From Herminiimonas sp. (GTDB taxonomy: Bacteria > Pseudomonadota > Gammaproteobacteria > Burkholderiales > Burkholderiaceae_D), in contig JAQGMO010000170.1 of NCBI GenBank assembly GCA_028292315.1, positions 1 through 44,964 on the forward strand: a DNA stretch of 44,964 nt, given 5' to 3'. How positions within the stretch are numbered: the stretch's first letter is position 1; each line of letters starts with the position of its first letter. A program made the position numbers and the translations under genes. Of this stretch, positions 23,390 through 32,503 are shown piece after piece. Under the pieces are notes generated by a model. The model did no database searches and was not told the origin of the DNA. It saw only the letters and a program-made list of their open reading frames with translations.

Positions 23390-26095
23390 ATGAAAATTTC
23401 AGCCCGTCCGGCATCAGAGACAGTCCCTTCCCGAGGAGGTCCGCCCTGGATGGGGATTGCTTCTCGCGGTGCCCTGGTCGCCTGGCTGGTATTGCTGCTG
23501 GCGCTGGCAACGACGATGTACAGCTGGCACTACGCCAGCCAACTGGCAACCCATCATGCGGAGGAACAGGCGGCCAGGGAGCTTGACGACGTACGCAATC
23601 GCATTACCTACAGCATGAAGGCTTATGAGCAGGTGCTGCATGCGGCCGCAGCCTTCTTAAGCGCGTCCGGCGAAATCAATCGCCCGCAATGGATTGCTTT
23701 TGTCAAAGGATTGTCGCTGGCGCAGAACTTTCCGGGGATCGACAACATCGGCATCGCCCTTGCGGTTCAGGCGGTCGACAGGGAGGCGCATGAAAGCGCC
23801 ATACAGTCACAAATTTCACCGGACTATGCCATCAAGCCGGGCGGCAAACGTTCGTTCTATGCACCAATCGTCTATTTCGAACCGGTTGATGAAAATACCG
23901 GGCGCATCTTTGGGTTCGACATCTTTTCAGAGCCAAAACGGCGTGCGGCGATGGAGCGCGCGCGCGATACGGGCGAAGCGGCGCTGACCGGCAGGGTAAG
24001 TTTGCAGAGAAAATTCAATGACGGAGCGCAGTCCGGCTTTCTGATGTTTTTGCCTGCGTTTCGAAACGGCGCCCTGGTAACTACCCCGCAGGAACGGCGC
24101 GATGCCCTGATCGGATGGATCATCGCGCCCTTTCGGATGAAGGACTTCATGCTGGCGGTAATGGGAGCGCAACGCGGCCAGCCAGCGGTAAAAATAGTCG
24201 ATGTCGGCAGAGCGGGGGAGGAGGCGCTCATCTATGGCGACTTGCCGGCAAAAGACACGTCCCCGGCCGCTCCGCTCTGGGGCGGAGCGGAGACACTACA
24301 GATCGCCGATCGTCAATGGTCGGTACAGTTTTCGGTTCCGGCGTCGGCGGATCACGGGGCCGACAGCACGCCGCTCGCCATCCTGCTCTGTGGCATAGCC
24401 GTCAGTTTCCTGCTGTTTGCAACAGTCATGGCAATGGCGACCGCGCGCGCACGCGCAGTCGCACTGGCTGCTGGCCTGACGCGCGAACTGCGGCTTTCGC
24501 ATGAAAAGCTGGAGTCGAAAGTAAAGGAGCGGACTGAGGAATTGCAGACCATCCTGTCTGCCAGTCCAATCGCAATCGTGCATATAATCGGACACCAGTT
24601 TAACTGGGTTAATCCTGCGGCCGAAGCAATGATGGGTTACCCGGCGTCCGACCTGATCGGACAAAGCGCCCGAATCTTGTTCCCGGCCGAAGAGGCATTT
24701 ACCGCATTCAGCCGGAAAGTTTTGCCGGCACTGCAATCCGGCGCCGTTGCCTTCGGCCGGCATGAGATAGTGGCCCGAGACGGCAGGCGCCTGATATGCG
24801 AAGGCGTCCTCAAGCCGCTTGACCCGGCTGACCGCGCGCGCGGCGCCGTCGCGCTTTTTCAGGACATCACCGAGCGGCATCGCAATGAACAAGCGTTACG
24901 CGAGAGCGAACAGTTCAACCGTTTTCTGTTCGAAGCATCGCCGATCGGCCTTGCGTTAAGCCGAGTGGACGGTCGTTTGACGGCCGTCAACCAGGCGTAC
25001 GCCGGCATACTTGGCTACACGATCGAACAGGCAGTCGGGCTGAGCCACTGGGACGTAACGCCGACCGGATACGGCGGGCTTGAGAAGCTTCAAATGGCAG
25101 CGCTCGAAGGCCCCGCTAATTCGGCGTCTTTTGAAACGCAGTTGGTTCATCGGGACGGTCACCTGGTGCCGGTGCGGGTATTCGGTTGCACCATTGATCG
25201 CGGCGGCGAGCGCTTTATCTGGGCGGCGGTCGAAGACATCACGGAAGCGAAAACAGCGGAAAAACGGATTGATGAATACATCGAGCTAATTGAAGCGCAG
25301 AATGGGCGCCTGCTTGAAAATGACCGGGAAAAAACGGAATTCCTCGACAATATGTCGCACGAGCTGAAGACCCCGCTCAATGCCATTATCGGCTTTTCCG
25401 AATTGATGGTTGAAGGAATTCCGCAAGCGCTCGATCCCGAGCAAAAGATCTATTCGGAACAGATTCTTGAAGCGGCGCGGCATTTGCTCGAACTAATCCA
25501 AAATATCCTGACTTATACCGGCAGCGGCGCTGGCCATTTCAGTCTGCATCTGGACACGGTGGATGTAGCGCCATTCCTGGCGAGGCGCCTCGAAACCTTT
25601 AGGGCGGCCGCGGTGAAAAAGAACATTGCGTTATCCCTGTCCGTGATGCCGGAGTGCACGGTCTTTCATGCGGAACGGGAATACATGCGCACCGTTATCG
25701 ATAACCTGTTGTGCAACGCGATCAAGTTTACACCGGAAGGTGGGCGTGTTTCGCTGACAGCGGCCATGATCACCGCTGCGGAGTCGCCCGACGATACGAC
25801 GCTGAGGGAATCACCATGCATGGCGATCAACGGCTGTTGCGTCGAAATTAAAGTTACCGATACCGGCATCGGGATTACGAAGGAAAACCTCGCGCGCCTG
25901 TTCCTGCCGTTTGTCCAGATAGACGGCAAGTTCACGCGTATGGCGGGCGGCGCCGGCCTTGGCCTGGCGCTCGTGCGTAGCCTGGTTGAATGTCATGGCG
26001 GCACGGTGGATGCCGAAAGCACGGTCGGTCAGGGCAGCACGTTCCGGATACGGCTACCGTGGCGTGATCGGGGGGATGCCGCCGCCGGGTCGTAA
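23390..26095 (+). CDS. CHASE-PAS-PAS sensor histidine kinase
   Basis: 901 residues. Membrane segment about 27-47, periplasmic CHASE domain (about 80-300; FPGIDNIGIALAVQAVDR, IVYFEPVDENTGRIFGFDI), second membrane segment near 327-350, coiled coil (LSHEKLESKVKERTEELQTI), two PAS domains (about 380-500 and 510-630), HisKA with His657 in FLDNMSHELKTPLNAI, and HATPase (DNLLCNAIKFTPEGG, DTGIGI, GAGLGLALV). There is no receiver domain, so phosphate must go to a separate protein, possibly the receiver encoded just upstream or the REC-HD-GYP protein encoded convergently downstream. CHASE domains sense small extracellular molecules. Confidence 0.93.
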   Translation: MKISARPASETVPSRGGPPWMGIASRGALVAWLVLLLALATTMYSWHYASQLATHHAEEQAARELDDVRNRITYSMKAYEQVLHAAAAFLSASGEINRPQWIAFVKGLSLAQNFPGIDNIGIALAVQAVDREAHESAIQSQISPDYAIKPGGKRSFYAPIVYFEPVDENTGRIFGFDIFSEPKRRAAMERARDTGEAALTGRVSLQRKFNDGAQSGFLMFLPAFRNGALVTTPQERRDALIGWIIAPFRMKDFMLAVMGAQRGQPAVKIVDVGRAGEEALIYGDLPAKDTSPAAPLWGGAETLQIADRQWSVQFSVPASADHGADSTPLAILLCGIAVSFLLFATVMAMATARARAVALAAGLTRELRLSHEKLESKVKERTEELQTILSASPIAIVHIIGHQFNWVNPAAEAMMGYPASDLIGQSARILFPAEEAFTAFSRKVLPALQSGAVAFGRHEIVARDGRRLICEGVLKPLDPADRARGAVALFQDITERHRNEQALRESEQFNRFLFEASPIGLALSRVDGRLTAVNQAYAGILGYTIEQAVGLSHWDVTPTGYGGLEKLQMAALEGPANSASFETQLVHRDGHLVPVRVFGCTIDRGGERFIWAAVEDITEAKTAEKRIDEYIELIEAQNGRLLENDREKTEFLDNMSHELKTPLNAIIGFSELMVEGIPQALDPEQKIYSEQILEAARHLLELIQNILTYTGSGAGHFSLHLDTVDVAPFLARRLETFRAAAVKKNIALSLSVMPECTVFHAEREYMRTVIDNLLCNAIKFTPEGGRVSLTAAMITAAESPDDTTLRESPCMAINGCCVEIKVTDTGIGITKENLARLFLPFVQIDGKFTRMAGGAGLGLALVRSLVECHGGTVDAESTVGQGSTFRIRLPWRDRGDAAAGS

Positions 26096-26108
26096 GCTCG
26101 GACGCAAT

Positions 26109-27203
26109 TCACATTCCGTGCATCTGGTTTTCGGTCTCGTCGTAAATTGCGTCAAACCGATCGGCACAGCGTTTGAATGCCGCAAGTACCGCAGGGTCAA
26201 AGTGTCCCGGCTCGGTGCGCCCGTCGCCTTCCGTGATGATTTCGACAGCGCGATCATGTCCGAATGCCGGTTTGTAAGGACGGCGTGATCGCAGCGCATC
26301 ATACACGTCGCAGATTGCCATGATGCGCGCCGGCAGCGGGATCGCCTCGCCTTTTAATCCGTCCGGATAACCGGTGCCGTCCCATCGCTCATGATGGTGG
26401 AGAGCGATTTCAGCCCCCATTTTGATATACGGCGATTCGCTCTGACCCAATATTTTTGCGCCAAGCGCGCTATGGGTGCGCATGACACGGCATTCGGCTT
26501 CGTCATGCATGCCTGGCTTGAGGAGAATATGGTCCGGGATGGCGATCTTGCCGATATCATGCATCGGACTTGCATAATAAATACAGTCGGCAAAGGTGCT
26601 GTCCAAGCCTAATTCCTCGGCAAGATAGCGACAGTAGTCGCTGATGCGCCGTACATGCGTGCCGGTATCCTCATCCTTGTACTCGGCGGCACGCGTCATC
26701 GTAAAGATTGTTTCGATATAACTGTTGAGCAGGGTTGCGGTTCGCTCTTCAACTTTCTGTTCAAGCGTCTGATTGTGGGTCTGAAGGAAATCGCTATATT
26801 CTTTCAGGCGCAACAGGTTCCTGATCCGAACCCACAACTCGGCCCGGTCTACAGGTTTGGAAAGAAATTCTTCGGCGCCGGCGTTCAATCCAGCAAGTCT
26901 GGCGGACCGGTCGTCCAGTGCCGTGATCATTATGATGGGAATGTTTTTGGTACGTGGATCCGACTTGAGCCTGATCGCAACTTCGCAGCCATTTATGCCT
27001 GGCATCATAAAGTCGAGCAGGATCAGATCGATTTCATGCTGTGCGAGTACCGCTATCGCTTCTAAGCCGTCGTTCGCAGTGATGGTTTGATAACCCTCGG
27101 GCTTCAGCATGGCTTCGAGAAGCATCCGATTTTTGGGCTCATCGTCAACGATCAGGATCTGTACCTTGCGTGGCGCCCCGCTAGCGGGGTTGCTTAAGGA
27201 CAT
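26109..27203 (-). CDS. REC-HD-GYP response regulator (RpfG-like c-di-GMP phosphodiesterase)
   Basis: 364 residues. Receiver domain (about 14-130) with Asp64 in LILLDFMMPGING and Lys in FLSKPVDR, a coiled-coil linker, then an HD-GYP domain with all family motifs: DTGTHVRRIS, MHDIGKIAIPD (His215-Asp216), LHHHERWDGTGYPDGL and ICDVYDALRSRRPYKP. Such enzymes hydrolyse cyclic-di-GMP. The gene ends 13 bp from the convergent sensor kinase, so the signalling genes are packed together and this is the likely output of the block. No DNA-binding domain. Confidence 0.95.
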   Translation of the reverse strand: MSLSNPASGAPRKVQILIVDDEPKNRMLLEAMLKPEGYQTITANDGLEAIAVLAQHEIDLILLDFMMPGINGCEVAIRLKSDPRTKNIPIIMITALDDRSARLAGLNAGAEEFLSKPVDRAELWVRIRNLLRLKEYSDFLQTHNQTLEQKVEERTATLLNSYIETIFTMTRAAEYKDEDTGTHVRRISDYCRYLAEELGLDSTFADCIYYASPMHDIGKIAIPDHILLKPGMHDEAECRVMRTHSALGAKILGQSESPYIKMGAEIALHHHERWDGTGYPDGLKGEAIPLPARIMAICDVYDALRSRRPYKPAFGHDRAVEIITEGDGRTEPGHFDPAVLAAFKRCADRFDAIYDETENQMHGM

Positions 27204-27612
27204 ATCAACCTCTTTGTTAAACGCAATTGCTTCTTTAAACGATTTAGAAGTAGTGGTCTATCAACAGCCGTTCCATCTTCTCTATTTTACAATTGCGCCG
27301 CGATCACGACTGGATACATGCGGAAAATTTTACAAATTAATTATTCTGACGCGAACCAACCGTGCGATTTGATTCAATTGTAAAAATGTTTATAGGTTCC
27401 GTCAAGAAACATTAACGTCGAATAACTTATTTGTTCGAGTTAACCGTGCGTGTTATGGCTTAAAGCGCTGATCTCCAAATACCGATTTGACATTGCAAGC
27501 CTTGAAAATTGTTTCCTGCAAGACTGAACTTCTGTCTTTTATTAAGGACAAAGCTTCGCACGCAGAATTTCCATATGGAAATGAACTTTTTTAAGATTTT
27601 TGAAAGGCTTTC
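27204..27612. other. AT-rich intergenic region
   Basis: 409 bp between the divergent HD-GYP gene and the beta-helix protein gene, notably less GC-rich than its surroundings. It must hold both promoters. I could not identify a sigma-54 site, a clear operator or an RNA gene; an imperfect inverted repeat (CGAATAA ... TTGTTCG) is present near 27420. Confidence 0.5.
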
Positions 27613-29364
27613 ATGTTGCTGTTTTCCATGCCACAAGGCACGAACCGCTTGCGCAATACAGTCGCGTCGATTTTCGCGCTTGCATGTACCGTACCTGCTG
27701 TCGAGGCGTCGGCCGCTACGCTATCGGCCGGGCCCGGCAAAGCCTATCCAACGCCGTGTAAAGCCTTCGCCGCTGCCAGTGACGGCGATATCATCGAGAT
27801 CGCCGGCGGCGTCACCTACACAGGCGATGTCTGCGGTATCCCTGCGAGCAACCTCACTATTCGCGGCGTAAATGGTCGGCCGAAAATCGATGCCGCCGGC
27901 AAGAATGCATTGGGCAAGGGAACCTGGGTCGTGATTGGCAATAACGTCGTCATAGAGAACGTCGAAATGTTCGGGGCAAAAGTGCGCGATCGAAACGGTG
28001 CGGCGCTGCGGCTCGAGGGTACGAACTTCACACTGCGCGGCAGCTTCTTGCATGACAATGAAAACGGCATCTTGAGTGGAGCTAACGCAGCAAGTAATAT
28101 TCTGATCGAAACGACGGAATTCGGGCATAACGGCGGGGGAACCGGCCAGACGCATAACCTCTACATTGGCAACGTCGGCAGCCTGACTTTCCGCTACAAC
28201 TATTCGCACGACGCGGTCGTGGGCCACAACCTGAAGTCACGGGCCCGCGTCAACACCATTGTTTACAACCGTTTTTCGAGCACGCCTCCCGGTCAGACCG
28301 GTACGACGGCAAGCGGCCAGTCCAGTTATGAAATCGATTTGCCGAACGCCGGCACGTCGTATGTCATCGGCAACGTGATCGAGCAGCCGGCAGCCAATCA
28401 GAATGGGGCCATGCTCGCCTATGGCGAAGAAGGCGCGAGCAACCCGGGTCACGATCTCTATGTCGTCAATAATACGTTCCTGAATAACGACAGCTCGCGC
28501 GGTACATTTGTTTTTGTAGGACGATCGGTGGCGACTCCGGTTCTGATGCAGAACAATATCTTTTCCGGTACCGGGACGGTGAGTACCCAGGCGGATGCAG
28601 TCGACAAGACCAATTTCCGTTCGCTGACGCCGGGCTTTGTAAATCGCGCCGCTTACGATTTGCATCCGACTGCCAATCCGATGGTGATCAATGCCGGCTC
28701 GGGACCGGGCGTATCGGCCGCGGGGGTTTCGTTGAATCCGGTCGCCGAATATAAACATTTAGGTTGGGGGCAGGCTCGTCCTGCTACCGGGCAAATTGAT
28801 ATCGGGGCATATGAGGCGGCAACGGCGATGCCGGAGCCAACTTCGACGCCAACGCCCACACCTGTGCCGTCACCGACGCCGGCACCGAAACCGGTACTGG
28901 CACCCGCTCCAGCACCTAAACCGGTACCCGCACCGGCACCTAAACCGGCACCCAAACCAGCGCCCAAACCAGCGCCCAAACCAGCACCAACCCCGGCGCC
29001 CAACCCGGCGCCGGCACCAATACCCAAACCGGTCCCATCTCCCGCTCCCGTGCCTGCCACGTCGGTGAAGGTTGACCGGAGTGCGCCGAGGGTCAGGTTC
29101 TCAGCGCCGTTCAGCGGCGACCAGGTTGACGGACAAGTCCGTATTGGCGTAACGGCAAGCGATAACCGGGCTGTCGTCAGAATCGTCCTGGAAATAGATG
29201 GCAAACAAATCGCAAGCGTTGCCGGGCCCAGCTTTAGCGGTACATGGAATGCCCAGGGCCTGACAGGGTGGCATACCTTGACTGCTACCGCATATGACGC
29301 GGCAAACAACCGCGGCGGCACGAGCATTGCGGTCAAGGTCGGGGCATCGCCAAGCGGACGCTAA
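27613..29364 (+). CDS. Secreted beta-helix protein with Pro-Lys linker and Ig-like domain
   Basis: 583 residues. An N-terminal signal peptide (SIFALACTVPAVEASA) is followed by about 370 residues of right-handed parallel beta-helix character, with repeated short strands and Asn-rich turns (NNVVIENVEMFGAKV, ILIETTEFGHN, YVVNNTFLNND), typical of pectate-lyase-like or polysaccharide-binding folds. Residues about 405-480 are a PAPKPAPKP-type linker that probably spans the envelope or capsule. The last 90 residues form an Ig-like domain of the kind found in secreted carbohydrate enzymes (PRVRFSAPFSGDQVDGQV, LTATAYDAANNRGG). AAAGG lies a few nt before the ATG. No catalytic residues can be assigned. 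Confidence 0.82.
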   Translation: MLLFSMPQGTNRLRNTVASIFALACTVPAVEASAATLSAGPGKAYPTPCKAFAAASDGDIIEIAGGVTYTGDVCGIPASNLTIRGVNGRPKIDAAGKNALGKGTWVVIGNNVVIENVEMFGAKVRDRNGAALRLEGTNFTLRGSFLHDNENGILSGANAASNILIETTEFGHNGGGTGQTHNLYIGNVGSLTFRYNYSHDAVVGHNLKSRARVNTIVYNRFSSTPPGQTGTTASGQSSYEIDLPNAGTSYVIGNVIEQPAANQNGAMLAYGEEGASNPGHDLYVVNNTFLNNDSSRGTFVFVGRSVATPVLMQNNIFSGTGTVSTQADAVDKTNFRSLTPGFVNRAAYDLHPTANPMVINAGSGPGVSAAGVSLNPVAEYKHLGWGQARPATGQIDIGAYEAATAMPEPTSTPTPTPVPSPTPAPKPVLAPAPAPKPVPAPAPKPAPKPAPKPAPKPAPTPAPNPAPAPIPKPVPSPAPVPATSVKVDRSAPRVRFSAPFSGDQVDGQVRIGVTASDNRAVVRIVLEIDGKQIASVAGPSFSGTWNAQGLTGWHTLTATAYDAANNRGGTSIAVKVGASPSGR

Positions 29365-29366
29365 GA

Positions 29367-30299
29367 CTAGCGGTTTTCCTTCGTTCCGGCCGCGTGCACG
29401 GCGAGAATATCGCAAACCGCGCTATTGGCGGGGGTAGGCACCCCCTTTACGCGGCCGAGCTGGACCACGCCGCCGCTCAACCAGTTCACTTCAAGCGGGT
29501 TATTGCGGTCGAGATCATGGTGCATTGAAGATGTCATGGTTTCGGGAAGGGACTCCGCGAACGCGAGCCGGTCGTCGGCAAAATCTTCCGGCAGGTCGAC
29601 CCCATGAGCCCGGCCTACCGCGACGACCTCGCGCATCAACTGCAGCAGGAACGCACGGCTTTGCGGGTTGCGGCGTATCGGCCCGAGCGGCACGCGCATC
29701 GTCGTGGTGGCGCCGGACAAGCCGACCAGGAATACATATTTTTCCCAGATTGACTTGCGCACATCGGCGCTCAATTCGGCGTTGACTCCGGCGCGGAGCA
29801 ACGCTTCATGCAAAAAGCGCGCGCGCGCCGACTCGCGACCATTATATTCGCCGAGCACGATGCGCTGCATGGTGCCGGTCTGTCCGATCACGCCTGGCCT
29901 TGTCACCGTGGTAGCCAAGTATCCCACGCCGCCCATCACGGCGGTGTCGCCGAAGACACTGCGCAGAATGTCATCCTTGATCACACCGTTCTGCAATGAG
30001 AGTATCCCGGTATCCGGACCGATCAGCGGCAGGATCGAACGCGCCGCCGCCTCGGTATCCCATAGCTTGACCGAGAAGATAACGAGATCGACCGCTCCAA
30101 GCGTCGCGGGATCATCGGTGACCTGCACCTTCGGCAGGACAATGTCGCCCTGCGCTTTATTTTCGATCAACAGCCCATGATCGCGCATCGCCGCATAATG
30201 CGCGCCACGCGCGATAAAGTGCACATCGTATCCTGCCTGTGCAAGCCTGCCGCCAAAAAAACCACCTACGCCGCCGGACCCCATCATCGCTATCTTCAT
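29367..30299 (-). CDS. 2-Dehydropantoate 2-reductase family protein
   Basis: 310 residues. The N-terminal NADP-binding motif is MGSGGVGGFFGGRLAQAG, followed by the family-typical segments VDLVIFSVKLWDTE, ILSLQNGV and the C-terminal helical domain with SIWEKYVFLVG, the region carrying the conserved Lys. It would reduce ketopantoate for pantothenate synthesis, but many genomes hold several such paralogues that act on other 2-keto acids, and no other pantothenate gene is nearby. GGAGA is 8 nt before the ATG. It converges on the beta-helix gene with 2 bp between the coding ends. Confidence 0.87.
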   Translation of the reverse strand: MKIAMMGSGGVGGFFGGRLAQAGYDVHFIARGAHYAAMRDHGLLIENKAQGDIVLPKVQVTDDPATLGAVDLVIFSVKLWDTEAAARSILPLIGPDTGILSLQNGVIKDDILRSVFGDTAVMGGVGYLATTVTRPGVIGQTGTMQRIVLGEYNGRESARARFLHEALLRAGVNAELSADVRKSIWEKYVFLVGLSGATTTMRVPLGPIRRNPQSRAFLLQLMREVVAVGRAHGVDLPEDFADDRLAFAESLPETMTSSMHHDLDRNNPLEVNWLSGGVVQLGRVKGVPTPANSAVCDILAVHAAGTKENR

Positions 30300-30478
30300 C
30301 GTGCATTCTCCAGGTTTTTATCAGTCATTTTATCGCGTCGCCAAATCTATATCGTGCTCGCCCTAAAACGAATCAAGGCCAGCAAAGAATACCAAAGTCC
30401 GGCGAATAAAGGGCGTCGGCCCGCAACAAGGACTTGAAAGCAAGTTTGGGCGCAAGCCTGCCAGGCTCGGGGAGCGGC

Positions 30479-31321
30479 TTAGTGCGACATCAGGAGCGGC
30501 ACCGCGGTGGATTTCAGCACAGCGCGGGTGGCGCCGCCCAGGATCAATTCCCGAAATCGTGTATGGCCGTAACAGCCCATCACCAGCAAGGTCACCCCGG
30601 TGCTTTTCGCGAGCGACAGCAGGGCGTCGCCGACACTGCCGTCGGCGGAACGGATGATGATATCCACGTCGATTTGATGGCGCGCCAGATAAATCTTGAG
30701 GTCGCTGCCGGGCGGCATGCCATAGACCTCTTCCGGCTTGGCTTCCGGATTGAATATTACCGCCTCGACCATCTTCGCGCGACGCAGCAGCGGGATTGCA
30801 TTCCGGACCGCGCGCCCGGCTTCGCGGCTGGCATTCCAGGCGATCAGTATTCTTTCACAAACTTGCGTGTTGATACCGGCAAACGGAATGAGCAGCACAG
30901 GCGCACCGCAATGCAATGCCACGTATTCGGGGAAGTCGGAATTGACGATTTCGGCTTCTTCATCCGGGTCCGGTGTTCCGAGAACCACCAGATCGCAATA
31001 GCGCCCTTGCAAGCTGATAGCTTGACCGGCTTCCCCATCGATCAGCCGCTTTTCGACAACCTTCACACCGGCCATCGCCGCGATATTCTCAGCCTGTTTC
31101 AACGCACTGTCGGCCCGCTCCCGTAACACTTCAAGCCGCGATGCAAAACCCGGAACGTCCGCGGTGACGGTGAGCGTGTCATAAATAATTTTGGTTACTC
31201 CGCTTAGTCCGGCAGCAATCAGGCGGGCGTTCTCCGTCGCCGCAATTGCGGCAGCCACGTCAACTCGCGGGCCAAGATGCCGCGAATCATTGACTTGCAC
31301 CAGGATAGTCTTGTAGGCCAT
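30479..31321 (-). CDS. Tandem universal stress protein (two UspA domains)
   Basis: 280 residues from ATG 31321, which has AGGAG 7 nt upstream; the open frame runs 100 codons further but that part has no UspA similarity. Domain one begins MAYKTILVQVNDSRH, domain two near residue 155 (ILIAWNASREAGRAVRNAIP). The C-terminal nucleotide-binding-like motif is GCYGHTRFRELILGGATRAV, where the usual Ser/Thr after the last Gly is Gly, so ATP binding is uncertain. Members help survival under stress and stasis. It is divergent from the DUF5335 gene. Confidence 0.88.
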   Translation of the reverse strand: MAYKTILVQVNDSRHLGPRVDVAAAIAATENARLIAAGLSGVTKIIYDTLTVTADVPGFASRLEVLRERADSALKQAENIAAMAGVKVVEKRLIDGEAGQAISLQGRYCDLVVLGTPDPDEEAEIVNSDFPEYVALHCGAPVLLIPFAGINTQVCERILIAWNASREAGRAVRNAIPLLRRAKMVEAVIFNPEAKPEEVYGMPPGSDLKIYLARHQIDVDIIIRSADGSVGDALLSLAKSTGVTLLVMGCYGHTRFRELILGGATRAVLKSTAVPLLMSH

Positions 31322-31657
31322 CGCCATACTCCTGCCCATGAATAATTCAGGGTAGGCAAACCGGCTATGTTTGTCCAGCTGGGCGGGTGAAGCGATATAA
31401 CGCAACAGATCGTAACAATTACCGCGGCCGGCCGTAATCTTTACCGCGCAATCCGCGTCAGGCAGGGACCCAGCGAAGCGCGTTCGTACTTGATACAACT
31501 CGCCGTCGTGTGGGTTGTGGGACAGGACGATGATGCTGGCACGCCGATTGCGCTGCACCGGACAGGCTGCCTGCGACACCCGCCCGTTCAGGATCAGCTT
31601 GGTGCGCTGAGACGAATGCACTGTACCGATGGTTAATTTTATCTATGGAGAACAACC
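31322..31657. other. Divergent promoter region between USP and DUF5335 genes
   Basis: 336 bp. It remains open in the frame of the stress-protein gene on the minus strand for about 100 codons, but there is no ribosome site or recognisable domain, so I treat it as non-coding. No operator or RNA gene was recognised. Confidence 0.45.
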
Positions 31658-31993
31658 ATGGCGTTAAGGAAATTAGAGAAACAACAGTGGCATGCGTACT
31701 TCGACGGCGTCTCAAAAACTCTCGGAGGGAAGCAGGCTGAGGTAGAGGTCGACTCGCTTCAGATCGGCGCCCAGATCGAGGCCGAATGGCTGCCGCTTCT
31801 GGGGATAGTCTACGACCATAAAAGCGATATTATCGAAGTTCTGCTGGAAGGGCTGGACCATTTGATCCAAAAGCCCCAGGACGTGTATGTCGATCAGGAA
31901 GGCCTCGCGCTCACCAGTATGGAAGTGGTTGACGCCGATGACGTCCGCCAGATTATTCGTCTGCGTGATCCTTTGATGCTGCCGCCGCCGTAG
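31658..31993 (+). CDS. DUF5335 family protein
   Basis: 111 residues, soluble, full length for the family: MALRKLEKQQWHAYFDGVSK at the start, AEWLPLLGIVYDHKSDIIEV, LEGLDHLIQKPQDVYVDQEG and SMEVVDADDVRQIIRLRDPL. These are the conserved blocks I know from DUF5335 proteins. GGAGAA precedes the ATG. Function is unknown; it is commonly encoded near stress proteins, in line with the divergent universal stress protein here. Confidence 0.85.
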   Translation: MALRKLEKQQWHAYFDGVSKTLGGKQAEVEVDSLQIGAQIEAEWLPLLGIVYDHKSDIIEVLLEGLDHLIQKPQDVYVDQEGLALTSMEVVDADDVRQIIRLRDPLMLPPP

Positions 31994-32388
31994 GGGCATG
32001 AACGTCTGGTAATGTTTTCCGTTTGTTGCTAAATTCTCAGGGATGGCGTGCAAATCGTCAAATCACGCGATGGCAAATTCAAGGCTGAAAAAATTGGTAA
32101 TCAGGCGTCGGGCTGCAAGTTTTCAAAAGTGCAGATCGGCATGACCATGGGCGAAGTGTCGGCGCTCATCGGCGCGCCGGATGATATGGCGCGCCATGAA
32201 ACGGGCAAGCGCTGGATTCCGTTTTACGCGGGAATGCCGCGCAGCGAATTAATGTTCTGTATAAAGGCGAAGGCTGCCTGAGTTACACGGGCGGTAATGT
32301 CTTTGGCGGCGGCGGGAATGAACTGATCCGTATCCTTGTCAATCCCAGGGGTGGATGCCTCGACAATCAAGACCGCCGGGTCCTTGAG

Positions 32389-32414
32389 AAAAAAAGGGCG
32401 CCGATGCGCCCTTT
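32389..32414 (-). terminator. Terminator of the PEP-CTERM gene
   Basis: Read on the minus strand: AAAGGGCGC, loop of 4, GCGCCCTTT continued into a T run of seven. Perfect 9-bp stem, about 90 bp beyond the PEP-CTERM stop codon. Confidence 0.88.
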
Positions 32415-32416
32415 GC

Positions 32417-32443
32417 ATTACTTCTATTACTTCTATTACTTCT
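32417..32443. repeat. Three tandem copies of ATTACTTCT
   Basis: A 9-bp unit repeated perfectly three times next to the terminator, in the tail of the decayed gene. It is a simple sequence repeat prone to copy-number change; no function is evident. Confidence 0.85.
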
Positions 32444-32503
32444 GACGGATCAGCCATGACCGGGCCGGTCCCTGAGCATCATGCAGATGGGACCGGGGCC
32501 GGA

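Larger units (their letters stand above)
32048..32445 (+). pseudogene. Decayed BamE/SmpA-like lipoprotein gene: 5' truncated and frameshifted
   Basis: From GTG 32048 the frame reads IVKSRDGKFKAEKIG, then KFSKVQIGMTMGEVSALIGA and GKRWIPFYAG, a pattern of small BamE-like proteins (IGMxxxEVxxLIGxP, IPFY). The expected continuation (INVLYKGEGCLSYTGG, then NELIRILVNP) is in another frame; a base is missing near 32228-32234. No signal peptide or ribosome site precedes the fragment: a stop lies just upstream. The second frame runs to TGA 32443 through the terminator of the facing gene. So it looks like a remnant that has lost its start and one base. Confidence 0.65.

Noticed and set aside
31322-31621. 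N-terminal extension of the universal stress protein
   Set aside because: No UspA similarity, and ATG 31321 has AGGAG at proper distance.
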